Source: Wurfbainia villosa (taxonomy: Eukaryota; Streptophyta; Magnoliopsida; Zingiberales; Zingiberaceae). From it: DNA of 64,000 nucleotides. Every line of letters starts with the position of its first letter. The first letter of the stretch is position 1. Below, piece after piece: positions 35,554 through 46,344 of this stretch. Made by a program: the position numbers and the translations under genes. The stretch spans positions 101,542,479 to 101,606,478 of the forward strand of contig CM045997.1 in the NCBI GenBank assembly GCA_025175895.1, written 5' to 3'. The notes under the pieces are model-generated. The model saw nothing but the letters and a program-made list of their open reading frames with translations, was not told where the DNA came from and did not search any database.

Positions 35554-38500
35554 CTACTGCTCAGAATCAATATCCGAGTCAGTATTGAAAGCCTCTGGGG
35601 GGACTTCTTATAGGCTTCTTCTATGCTGAGTTCGTGGTTAGGCAGACTTGGTATGAAATATTTTCTCATTCGCCACCTATAAAACACCTTCGAACCTTCT
35701 CTGAAAGTATCTACTGTACTTTTTGGCCGTCCGAGTTAGGATTCTAGTTTGTTCAGTGACCCATCTTTCGACTTCTATCTCTTTAAGTTAGGGCAACTCC
35801 TAGTTAAGGTGACTGGCTCGGGCAGCTTGTTTATTTGCAGCATTGGCCAGTGCATGAAAATGTTGTTTTAGTACATTAAAATGGAAGTGGAATTCGTCCA
35901 GGTTGTTAAGGGGTCTGTCTTTGAGTCCAAGATGGGAATCTATAAGGTCTTCCATAGGCTAGAAGCACTCGCCTGACTGGAGGTGCCAGTCACTTTCCTT
36001 TTGTTCCCATTTCTGAATTTCTGATTATTGGAAGGTTATGGTCCGATCTGAAACTTCAGCATGTTCTTTTAGCAATCTGATATCATTGTTCTAGAGGGAA
36101 ATTTCTTTTTTCATAGCTTGCATGTCTTGTTTGTGCTGAGCAGACATCTTCTTATTCTCTGCTTTGGTCCCGATCGACAAATGGAGTTTCTACTTGAAGT
36201 TGCAGTCATTGTATTTTTTTGTTGAAGTTCAGTTTCTTTTGTTGACCGATCAGGAGAAGAGGGGGGTTGGCCTGTGTTCCCAGATCAATTGTTGTGATTT
36301 CTTCGGGTTCAGTTTGGGTGCCCGTAGTGGAGGTTGAAGGAACAGATGACATTGTTGAGGGTTGTAGTGGTTCTGAATAGGAGGTGGATGGTATGTATTG
36401 TTGACTCTGATATTCAAATAACCACTGTTCGAAGGATTGCAACTTGGAGGTACTTTGAAAAATATAGGAAAGTACTATAAAATGAATTGTTTGTACAATG
36501 AAATAATTAATAGGTAAAGAAACTTATTGTCCGAAGGTTTTCTTGTAATTCTTGATGATGTGAGAAGTATCAGAGGAAGGGGGGAAGAAAGTAGGTTGCG
36601 GTAGGGAAGAATATGATACGGTGGGAAGACTATCAGAAGGGATGATAGGAGAAGAAAGTATAGGAAGAGAATCTGAAATAGGCATAACAGGAAGGGAAGA
36701 AAGAATATGGCTGGGGTAAGAGTCTGACATTGCTTGTACCAATAGGCCTAAAGGTGAAGAAGCTGTAGGTTCTGGATTTATTGGACTGGAAGGAGGTGTG
36801 GGCTGTTGTTGCCTGGTGGGGAATAAGAAGGCTAAGGGAAGGTCGTCTGTGGAGGAAGAAGGGGGAGGAGATGAGGAGAGTTCAATAGGTTCATTGAGGG
36901 TATCAGTAGGAGGACTATGGACAAGTGTGTCGGAGGGGGGTTCTGAAAGTGAGGAAGTGGTAAGAAAATGAAAGAGGTTAGGAATTGGTTCTGGTAGAGG
37001 AGGAAGTAGATGGGGATTGATATAGGTAAGAGTTAGTTAGTCTGGTTCGGCAATAGTTATAATAGGGACTTGAGGGAGTTCAAGGGGAACTTGTGATATA
37101 GAAGTATAAGTTATTCTTTCAGGAATTAAATCAAGAAATTCAAAGTAAGCAGTAATGGAAGAGTAAGGATTAGTTACTGGAGTGGGTGGCTCAGGGATGG
37201 CAGAGGAAGTAGCTGCCAGTTCTGTTCTTTTCCTTTTCTTTTGTTGTTTGGCCAGAGTCCTAGCGATAGCTACACTCATCATATCTTCAGCAAAATAGAA
37301 TATTGGTGAACATCTTAAAGTAAAATCAGTAAGTATGCAGCTTATAGTATTGGTATATGTTGGAAAGTATAAATTGTAACTGTTTGGCACAGAGTGACAA
37401 CATCAGTTCAGTGTTTGTGCAGGTCAGGAGATTGGTTAGTGTGCAAAAGTAAATACAGTAGGTATATAAAGCAAGGCATCGATATATTTTTTAGATATGG
37501 AGAATGAATTATTGATAGGTGTTTCTAGGTTAGTATGGTAAATAAGCAAGGTATGGTGTTAATATGCAGAAATAGAATACAGTTTTATTATATATATAAA
37601 GACAAATGCAGTAAAGGAAATTTACCAATTGGATGCACATCTGATGATTGAATGAGTGATAGTCCATAGTAAGACAGGATAGGTTCTTATAGAAGTTCAT
37701 GTTGGTGCAGTAGACACCTAAGTCGAACCTAAGTTTTAATTATAGCAAAAGACACAAAGTTAAGCCCATATTATTATCTCATGAACTGAATCAAGTGTGC
37801 AGGAATGCTAAGCTAAGCCGAAGGTCAGCGACACCCGGAGGGAACCGTGGTGGTCGGGCGACACCGAGAGGACTTCGGAGGGAGCCAAAGAAATCAGGTG
37901 GAGATCGGAAGCAAAACTTCAAAGGTAAAAGGTTAAGGTAAGCTCGTGTGAGTGAGCGTAAGTAAGGTCATGTCCTCCGTACGGGGACGTCCTTAGGCGA
38001 CGATCCGACTAAGACTTCCTATGGAAGGTCTAAGCCGAGATCGGATAGTAAATGACCATCAAATTTATTTATATTAACTATATTTTCAAGCTAACTCTTC
38101 ATTGCAGCTGGAAACCCTAGCAACAGTCAACTGTCGGCTGTTGGCAGTCGACTGATAGGGTTGATCAGTCGACTGATGGTCAAATTATAGCTTCGAGGAG
38201 AGTCAAAAACTCATCCCTTTCTTCAAGGGTGAGGTGGCTTTGGTGATAGGATCAAGAGCTCAACGATTAGGGTTTCTCAAGGCTATAAAAGAAGGGTCAT
38301 TCTTCACAATTTCATTATCCCAAGTGCTCTCAATTGCTCCCACAACACTGCGACTCTCCGATGACCCTACGACGATGAAGCGCTGTTGAAAAACCGATGA
38401 CCCGAGCTCTTCCTTCAAACTTCTTAGTCGTCGGTAACATTTGAAGATTGTCTTTTCAGTATGTTTGTTTTCAATTTATATTTTCGAGCTTTCATCGTAA

Positions 38501-39370
38501 CGAGGAGAGAGAGATTGTCTCTCTACCTCGAGTATTCTTGTGCTTTTGTAAATCGTTAACTTCTACCTCCAACGAGGAGGAGTATTTTAGTGTTTTGCCC
38601 TCCGTACACGGTCTAGGATCATTAGGGCCTTGGATTAGCAATCGAAAGGCTGTGAACCAAGTAAAATTGTATTTGTCTTGCTTTATTTTCCGCTGTACTT
38701 TACTCTTCTTGCTTATTGAATCTATGAACGAACGAAAATTTTTTGTGCGCTATTCACCCCCCCTCTAGCGCTCATATTGATCCAATAGATCATTGATGCT
38801 GAAGTGTTTGTTTTTTAGTTTGGCTTCGATAGAGGGAAAGTTGATGGCAACTTTAACCATTTTAAGGTCGGGAAGATTTTTAAGTGTCGTTTTCCAAGAG
38901 GAGGAGAATTGAAGGATGAGATTCATGAGGATAAAGAAGTACAATTCTTTCTAGCCATTGTGGGAAGTGGGCATATCAGTCAGGAATTGGTAACCTTGGC
39001 GTGCCATGAAATAAAACATGCTTGAGTAAGTCATTTTTAGTTGGTAAAGGCAGTGGAATATGTGAGGGATTTGCGGGATGTCAAGATGCTGGAGTTGGGG
39101 GTCAACTGGTTGATAGGAAGGTTATAATAGGTGAGAAAGTGAAAGAGAAGTTTTGGAATAGGAAGGAAGGCGAAGACCTCCTTCTAGCTACCCTGTGAAG
39201 AGGGTGTTGGTGCCAGGCAGAGGACGGTGAGGCCGTTGGTTGTGAGTAGGGATGATAGCGGTGAAATCCTCAGGGATGTATTTAGGTTCATGAAGGAGGA
39301 ATGAGTTGTTAAGGGTTAGGTGGCTGGGCATGGTTTCGTACTAGGGAATGGTGGAGGAAGAGGAAGTCAT
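35554..39370 (-). pseudogene. Antisense extra ORF (PF04195-like), copy C, interrupted by a solo LTR
   Basis: The minus strand starts at 39,368 with MTSSSSTIP and continues HEPKYIPEDFTAIIP, then LEGGLRLP and YQFLTDMPTSHNG (39,370-38,800). A solo LTR (37,700-38,787) splits it. The downstream parts hold a basic segment SVAIARTLAKQQKKRKR (37,200-37,280) and Ser/Pro-rich stretches (36,206-36,742). A coiled-coil-like end (KKMSAQHKQDMQAMKKEISL, NVLKQHFHALANAANKQ) finishes at 35,554 in DSDIDSEQ-stop. In-frame stops and probable introns are present. The layout matches the antisense ORFs that lie before the 3' LTR in Tat elements. Confidence 0.6.
37700..38787 (+). mobile_element. Solo LTR, copia (SIRE-like), in antisense ORF copy C
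   Basis: Starts TGTTGGTGCAGTAGACACC. It contains CAGTCGACTG-type repeats (38,120-38,180) and a TATA box (TATAAAA, 38,284-38,290), and ends 'ccccctctagcgctcatatt' plus GATCCAATA. Flanks are GTTCA (37,695-37,699) and GATCA (38,788-38,792), a 4/5 target duplication. The coding pattern of the host ORF resumes on both sides. Confidence 0.8.
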
Positions 39371-40783
39371 GGAGAAGAGTTGGTTACAGAAAGTTTGAAG
39401 GTGTCGGAGAAAGAGGAATTTAGGGTTGCAAGCGCAAGTAGAGGTTGAACGATAAAGTGTTAATGAGGGCAGTGGCTTTTAAGGAGGAAATAGGGAATAA
39501 GTGTGATGGTTGGGATGTTGAGAAAATGTGGTTCAGAATTTTTATAAACCCTAATATTTTTCTTAAGGAATTTGTTTTCTTGTAGGGGTTATAAGTATTT
39601 TTTCCTAAGGCATCTTGCTCCTAATACACAATTCCAAGGTTATCTAAGGTTTTTTTTTTTTTTTGCAATGAAGGGTTATCAATGTTTCTAAAGCATTTTG
39701 CGCTCAAGGGGGGCTATCTAATGTTCTTCGGCAAAGGGCTATATAATTTTTGCTAAGACATTTTATATCTCGGGCAAAATTTGAAGGCTATCAAGTTTTT
39801 CTAAAGATTCTTTCTTGCGGTTGTTAAGGACATTTATGCTAAGGGTTTCTATGCTTAATTGGAAATTTCATTTTTTTTTATTACAATGGTATTTTTTCTA
39901 AGGTATGACAAATTTGTTATAATTTTCTTGAAAAGATTAGTAATATTTTTTCTAAGTGTTGAAAACTAACTTAGGCTCTACGCCTATTATAACAGCCTAT
40001 GTGCTAGGTAGCCACATTCCCCCACGAGGACTATAACGCCGCTATATGTCATATGTAAAATGTTCTTAAGGCTTTGTGCCTACTATAATAGTCTATGGGT
40101 TAGATAGCTACATCCTTCCACGGGGATTATAACGCCACTATATGACATATGTAAAAGGTTCTTAAGGCCTTTACGCCTCTTATAACAACCTATGGGCTAT
40201 GTAGATTCCTTCCCCCATGGTGAACTATAATGCAAGCTATAATGGGTAGGTAAATGCTAACGAGGCTCAATGCCTACCATGAGAGTTTAAGGTCCAGCGC
40301 TTATCATGAGAGTTTAAGGTCCTGTGCCTAACGTGAGAGGTTAAGGACTTGCACTTATTGTGACACCTTGTGGTTTATAGCATAATCTATATCAGTGAAT
40401 ACTTGTGAAACTTCACTCGACTTTGCTCTTCAGTTTCACTAAAGAGGGGAAACTTATGATGGGTGTGGGGTTTTCAGCTAAGGCTGTGAAGTCGTTTGGT
40501 ATTTGCAGCTAAAGTAGTAAAAATTTTGTTGTTGGAGGCCAGAGCAGAGAAGTTTTTATTCTCGAGCAGTATAAGTGATGACTAAGGAGTAACTGTGTTG
40601 GCGGAGTAATTTGGGTATTGGCAGAATAGTGTATGCAATTTTCGAGCAGTATATGGGCGCTCGAGCAGAGTAGGGGTAAACAGAGTAACTGTATTCAGAA
40701 GTGTTGTTTGGCAAAATAGTCTATATAATTCTTGATCTCCTTACTTATAAAACTTCATTCGACTTCGCTCTTAAGTTTTACTA
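39371..40783 (+). other. Spacer between antisense ORF C and LTR (block 2)
   Basis: Homologous to 31,988-33,269, with the same ~100-bp units (39,970-40,340: 'tatgacatatgtaaaa', 'cctatgggctag') and another polypurine unit at 40,441. No gene. Confidence 0.6.
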
Positions 40784-40798
40784 AAAAGGGAGAACTTA

Positions 40799-42072
40799 TG
40801 ATGGGGTCGAGGCTTTTTTCTAATCAGTTTAAAGCTTTTCCCGGGCAGTTTAGGTGATTTCCGAGCAGTATGTTCACTTCCCAAGTAGTATATGGGATTC
40901 CCAAGCTCGGTAAGGAAGAGTAGTGCAGTATTGTTTAGAAGTGAAGTATGGTGTTGACAGGACAGTAAGAGCCTTTCTCGAACAGTGTATGTGTTTCCCG
41001 AGCAGTGTATGTTTTTCTCGAGCAGTTTGCTTATTTTTCGAGCATGATAAGGAAGAGTAGTGTAGTATTGTTCAGAAGTGAAGTATGGTGTTGATAGGGC
41101 AGTAAGAGCCTTTCTTGAACAGTGTATGTGTTTCCCGAGTAGTATATGGGATTCCCTAGCCCAGTAAGGAAGAGTAGTGATGTATTGTTCAGAAGTGAAG
41201 TATGGTGTTGACAGGGCAATAAGAGTCTTTCCCAAACAGTGTATGTCTTTCTCGAACAGTGTATATATTTCTCGAGTAGTGTATGTATTTTTTGAGCTCT
41301 GTAGGGATGAGCTGGGGTTGTGTTGATTAGTGCTTAGTATGACATTGATGGAGTAGTCTATGTGTAATCCCGAGCGGTTAGTATATTTTCCGAATAGTAT
41401 GTTTATTTCCCGAGCTGTATGTTCATTTTCTGAGCAGTATGTTCATTTCCCGAGCCATCTATGGGTTTCAATGTTTCTTTATGAGTTTGGTGAAATAAGG
41501 GGGACAGGGGTAATTTGGAGTGTGGGAAGTAGTAGGAGAAGGTTGAAGATGATTGGTTTAAAATATTTAATCATTTATTTCTATATTTTATTTAATTACT
41601 ACATGTAAGGGAAACATAAGGTGTATGAAGCATTTGAAGGAAATATTTTGAATTGAAGTGGGAAAAACAGTTACAATCGACAGCTTGGCAAAGGGTATTA
41701 AAGTAAATCCATCCCAAGGAGAAGGCGGGGCAAACCATCTATAAAAGGGGCAGAGGTGGAAGGAAGCAGGGGATGATTGTTTCTTCGCGTACCTCAAAGA
41801 TCTTCTTCTCACTTCTTCTTCTTCATTCTTTCTGCATTACTATTTTTCTTCATACTCTTACTGACTTGAGCGTCGAAGTGGTCGCGCCGGAAAGCCGACC
41901 CATCTCTAACACTCCTTCTCACAAAGTGACAGATCTAGCTCTATTCCAAGGATCCGAGGTGAATCAAGAGGAAGATATCTTTTTATCTCATCTTTAACCT
42001 TCTTTAGTGACAGATCCAACAATTCACAAGAAGCGGGAGGGAGATCTTGGCATGCCGAAGAAGTGAACACCA
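40799..42072 (+). repeat. Tat-type Ty3/gypsy LTR, block 2
   Basis: Begins TGATGGGGTCGAGG after a polypurine tract (40,784-40,794) and carries the minisatellite (40,850-41,460). It has a TATAAAA box near 41,738 and 'gacttgagcgtcgaagtgg', and ends ACACCA. It is inserted in a CACTA transposase reading frame: coding sequence starts 3 bases after its end. No PBS follows. Confidence 0.8.
40850..41460 (+). repeat. Minisatellite in Tat-type LTR block 2
   Basis: Units of 'tttcccgagcagtgtatg' sit in ~120-bp super-units with 'agtaaggaagagtagtg' and 'gtgaagtatggtgttgacag'. Same unit family as block 1 but a different super-unit length. Confidence 0.8.
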
Positions 42073-42075
42073 TCA

Positions 42076-42335
42076 TGAACCATTTATGTTGGCACAACAA
42101 GCGATTCAAGTATTTTATGCTTCATATCCTAGTTTGAAATGTGACAAAAATAATTGGTGGGCTATTTATAAAACAAAAGTGTAGAAAAAAATTGTGGAAC
42201 ATTGGGAAGACATAACATATCAACAAGGCGAAGTTGTCAATACATTTTAGATCGAAGAATATAATATTTAAACGTTACGAGATCTCAACGATGTAGTGAT
42301 AGATGAAAATGCAATTTTTTTTACTTTATTATTCT
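42076..42335 (+). pseudogene. CACTA transposase C-terminal fragment
   Basis: The frame from 42,078 reads EPFMLAQQAIQVFYASYPSL then NNWWAIYKTKV-stop. After the stop, VEHWEDITYQQGEVVNTF and LRDLNDVVIDE follow. EPFxLAxQAxQVFY..D....W.xVxKTK is the DUF4216-adjacent end of plant CACTA transposases. Several stop codons make it non-functional. Confidence 0.75.
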
Positions 42336-42689
42336 AATAATTATGATTGACAGTTTCGACATGACTGTCATAGATGGAATACTGATGGAAGATCACACTC
42401 TTCACCTACTTTAGATCCTGTGCAGTCTGATTCACTTGTAGAAAATGTACCTTCGCCTCCTTTTCTTGTTGTAGGATCTTCTAGTTCTCAGCATATGCCT
42501 GCTAATGTATCTTCCTAGCACCTTCAATACAACATCACTTGTTGAGAGGGAAGATACGCAAGAGTTGATATCCCCTCGTATAGATTCGTAATTAGTCAAT
42601 TTTTAAATTATCTATGTTTTTAATAAGATATTAGATTTTCATAAATATTTAACATTGTTTGTTTTTATTTTATGATAGATTTATAGATT

Positions 42690-43794
42690 TTGTACATGCT
42701 ATTCACGAGGTTAATAGAATAGTGAATAACAATTGGGGTGGAGATTCGATGACTTATACGAGCATTCCGAAAGAAATAAATAAACTGTAGTGGAATGAGT
42801 TCAAGGTAAGTTTTTCCAATCAATTTATATATAAAATTATAGTTAATATAATCAATTAATTTTTTTCCCCATTGCAGTGAGTATTTACTTGGAGGAGAGT
42901 GAAACACTAGAGATAAGAAAGATTTTTAAGAAAAAGTGTGGCGATCATATCAGAAACGTACTAAGTTATGCGAATACTAGGGGTAAACAGTCACACTGTA
43001 TAATCGAGGAGAATTGGAATTTGATGGTTCAATCTTGGGAGTCTGAGGATAGCAAACGAAGGAGTGAAAAGAATAAAAAAATCAATCTTATAATTTTGGC
43101 ATTATGTCTACGATTTATGCGGGATGCTCAATCAATATCGATGAACATAGACATCGATTAGTGAGTTTTTTAAATCCTATTTTTTTAATCTAATCCACAC
43201 TATTTTATTATTTATAATGATGTTTTTTTATGCCAAGGAAATAAGGACTGCCTCATTATTCATAGACACTTTCACTTGCACATTTCAAAAGAGGGACAAA
43301 ACATGGAGTAGTGAGAGATCTAGAATAATGAAGGTTTGTAATTTCAAAAATTTCAACTTATTTTGATATTATTTATTTATTTTTGTTACAATATAAGAGA
43401 AATATGATGAACTAGCACCGAGAAATTTTGGTGCAAGTGATGATGTTGTCGAATCTCAGTTATCTATTGGCAATATGAATATATGGATCAAAGCAACTTG
43501 CGGACCGAAAGATGGAAGAATACTTGGACTGAGTTCCTTGAGAAGAACTTATAAAGTCGCTGGTACATCTTCTTCAGGCTCACCGACAGTAAGAGCAGAA
43601 ATTAATCAATTGAACGAGGTAGTTAGTCATTTGAAGGAGTTACTAGTGCAAAAGGATAATGAACTTGAAGATGTTCGTACATTACAAAGGCAAAGGGATC
43701 AGAAATTCAAGGAATTAAATGATCAGATGAATGAATTTCGTAAACAACAAATGGTAATCATGCAACATCTTCAATTATCCTCTGTTTCAAGTTA
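42690..43794 (+). pseudogene. CACTA-associated Transposase_24-like gene remnant
   Basis: Segments in order are LEESETLEIRKIFKKKCGDH, ANTRGKQSHCIIEENWNLMV and QSWESEDSKRRSEKNKK (42,884-43,090). Next is a short exon-like RDKTWSSERSRIMK segment (43,290-43,330). The final open stretch (43,475-43,794) has GPKDGRILGLSS followed by a ~70-residue coiled coil (INQLNEVVSHLKELLVQKDN) and a TAA stop. The order W.....F...RS..AK/N....GPK.GRVYGLGS..coiled coil is that of plant Ptta/En/Spm (PF03004) proteins. The linking exons have stops, so it is probably decayed. Confidence 0.7.
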
Positions 43795-43898
43795 AATTCC
43801 TCCTCCTCGACCTCCTCCTACTAATGCTTGTGATAACGAAGACAATAAATTTTTCGATGATGGTGGTGATGATGGTTATGTTTCAATTGTTATTTCTA

Positions 43899-44119
43899 CA
43901 AGAAAAAGTTAGGAATCTGTCCAACTAGCAACCCCTGTCACCTGTTCCAGGGCACTGGTGAGAGGGAGGTAAATCACGGGGGAGGGGGGGGGGGACAAAG
44001 TCCCTTGACACGGTGGCAAGGCAGGGAGGGATCCATCCGCCGGGGATTTTAGACCTCATCCTAATCGAACCCCGCCATTCTCGCAAGCAACACTCGCTTA
44101 CCATCATCGCTCAGGGAAC
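43899..44119 (-). mobile_element. tRNA-derived SINE, copy 4
   Basis: The minus-strand head 'ctgagcgatgatggtaagcg' is followed by B-box-like GGTTCGATTAGG. The tail is 'cgtgatttacctccctctc', then 'gggttgctagttgg'. A perfect 17-bp target duplication TTCAATTGTTATTTCTA lies at 43,882-43,898 and 44,120-44,136. It is inserted just after the CACTA gene. Confidence 0.88.
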
Positions 44120-44429
44120 TTCAATTGTTATTTCTAAATACTAATTGACTTGTCACATTTGGTACGATGAATAGTTTGTGATAATGATGGTGGTATTATT
44201 TGTATTAAGTTTCATATGTATGATGAATTGTTTGTTATTTTTTCTTAGATGTTATGTTGATTTATTATTGAATCATTTTGAATGGTTAGATGTTTATGAA
44301 GTTTGATATGTGAATTATTTTAGATGGTTAGATGTTAAATTTTTATTTTAGAATTTTAGAATTTGTAAAAACAGGTAGAAACAGTGGGTTCTATGACTCT
44401 ATCATGGAGTTTTTTTTGCTTTTCCAGAT

Positions 44430-45500
44430 TTTGTTATGAAAATATTTTTCGTCATAAATTTGACGATGTAAAAACTTTTTCGTCGCATATTTGGCGACAA
44501 AAATATATTTTCATTGCAAAAATTGATCCATCAATCGACTGCCTAAGGGCACCAATCGACTGCCAATGGATCAATCGACTGTTCAATTGACTAAAAAATA
44601 TTCTGTGACCTACTATAGTAAGACAAGTCGGTTGACATCTTCTACTAGTTGACTATTATATCACATTCTATCCAACAACTGAGTATCAGTCGACTAGCAT
44701 AAACCAACAGCCGATTGATACTCAATCGGTGGAGATTACACGATCCAGTAGTCGACTGGTGGAAGACGCCAGTCGACTGGTAGTACTGTAGTAGGTCACA
44801 GAATATTTTTGAGTCGACTGGTCCTTTGACAGTCAACTGGTGGTCATAGGTAGTCGACTGATGGACCAGATTTTACAACGAAAATATATTTTCATGCTAA
44901 ATCTCCAACGAAAATGATTTTTTGTCACCAAATATAATTATTCCACAACATCTATTTTTTTATATTTGGCAATAAAAATTTTATTCGTCCCATATTTTAC
45001 GATGAAACATATTTTTCATGGAAAATTTAGCGACAAAAATATTGTTCATTGTATATATATTTGGCGACAAAAATATTTTCATTGTAAAATAGCACCCACA
45101 TGTATTTATTAATAATTTGTGACAAAAATATTTTTTGTCGCCAAATCCACGATGAATATATATATTGTGGTAGATATTTACGATGAAAATTGATTTTTGT
45201 CGCAAATATCTATGACAAAAACTATTTTGTCGCAGATATTTGCAACGAAAATTAGTTTTCGTTGCAAATATCTACGACGAATTTATATTCATTGCAAATT
45301 TAGTCGCTAATTTGCAATAAATTAAGTTTGTGACGAAATATTTATTCATTGTAGAAATTGCGATGAATTTCTATTTTTCGTCGTAAAATTTTGCGGTGAC
45401 TTATTTGTAATGAAAAATTTTTCGTTGTAAATTCGGTTGTAAAAATTTTTTGCAAAGAATTTATATTCAAAATTCGTTGCAAAATGATAATTTTTTGTAG
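44430..45500 (+). repeat. CACTA subterminal motif array
   Basis: More than 20 copies, in both orientations, of a ~12-14-bp motif around TTTGGCGACAAAAAT / TTTGCAACGAAAAT, dense from 44,440 to 45,480. Such arrays near the ends are where CACTA accessory proteins bind. Confidence 0.75.
44502..44895 (+). repeat. Inverted repeat (foldback) with CAGTCGACTG-type arms
   Basis: The left arm (44,502-44,620) and the reverse complement of the right arm (44,785-44,895) share 'aaaatattctgtgacctact', 'tccatcaRtcgact' and 'caYcaRtYgactg' in the same order. The arms are about 110 bp with a ~165-bp loop. Confidence 0.85.
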
Positions 45501-46123
45501 CAAATGTTAGCTCATTCGAGCCCCCGGGGCTACAGTACAGTGACAGAGTCTTCACACAGTTTTTCAAAAAAAAATTATTCGATCCTCAACTCCGATGCAT
45601 TTGCAGAGATTTTTCTCCAAATAGAGACAAACCTTAGGATGTCAGACTGTTAGAGCGCTCACTATGAGCACTTTCTAATTTACCCTACAGTCGGTGAAAA
45701 ATTTTCGTATGACCGAATCAGTGACTTCCATAATTAGTTGGCTAAAAGCTACTAGCTAAAAAAAATATTAGCTCATTCAAAGTTTTAATCAACGTATCAA
45801 AGTCTAAATTGAAAGGAGACAACTTAGGGGGTGTTTAGTTCGTAGAAAATTTTCTGTTTTGTAATTTTCATTTTCATTTTCTGTTTCTGTGTTTTCTAAT
45901 ATAGTTTTTTGAAAACAAAAATGTGTTTGGTATGATATAATGTATTTATATTTTCTAAAAAAGGAAATTAGAAAATGCATTTGGTATAAGTTTTCTATTT
46001 TGGTCTAATTTTTATTTTTTTTTAATTTTATACGATAAAAAAAAATAATATACAATAGTTATTCGTTAAGAGACGAGAGAGAAATAAAATAAAATAATAT
46101 ATAAATAAAGAAAGTCTATAACC

Positions 46124-46344
46124 TTGCAAAGGTTGGAACCGTCAACCTAACGATCTTCTCATTTCGGTTTCACATAATTGAGAGAGAGGTTAATCACGGA
46201 TGAGCTTTTTGTCCTTGTCTCGGTTTGGCTAGGAACAGTGGAGGGTCAACATCCCGCATGCATGACTAATGCACATCGAGGATTGACCCGTGCTCTTCCT
46301 TGCAAGTCTGCATTGTTTAACCAACCGAACTATCTCGTGGGGAT
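46124..46344 (-). mobile_element. tRNA-derived SINE, copy 5
   Basis: The minus-strand head 'ccccacgagatagttcggtt' plus 'ggttaaac' (A-box-like) is followed by B-box-like GGGTCAATCC. The tail is 'cgtgattaacctctctctc', then 'ttaggttgacggttccaac'. The flanking duplication AGAAAGTYTATAACC (46,109-46,123 and 46,345-46,359) has one mismatch in 15. Confidence 0.85.

Larger units (their letters stand above)
42073..45510 (+). mobile_element. CACTA (En/Spm) transposon, 3' part
   Basis: Contains the C-terminal end of the transposase, a Transposase_24-like second gene, and a 1-kb subterminal array ending near 45,500 with 'aattttttgtag' (the reverse of CTACAAAAAATT, one base off the CACTAC terminus). The 5' part was removed or displaced at the Tat LTR border at 42,072. 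A SINE (43,899-44,119) and a foldback (44,502-44,895) lie inside. Confidence 0.75.

Noticed and set aside
36206..37390. Ser/Pro-rich minus-strand open frames as host genes
   Set aside because: They lie between the N-terminal and C-terminal parts of the antisense Tat ORF and share its strand and order.
40771..41235. 154-residue minus-strand open frame
   Set aside because: It is translation of the LTR minisatellite, and the repetitive peptide follows the DNA repeat.
43475..43795. 106-residue coiled-coil protein as a host gene
   Set aside because: It is the C-terminal exon of a CACTA-associated Transposase_24-like gene, with matching upstream segments and a CACTA end downstream.
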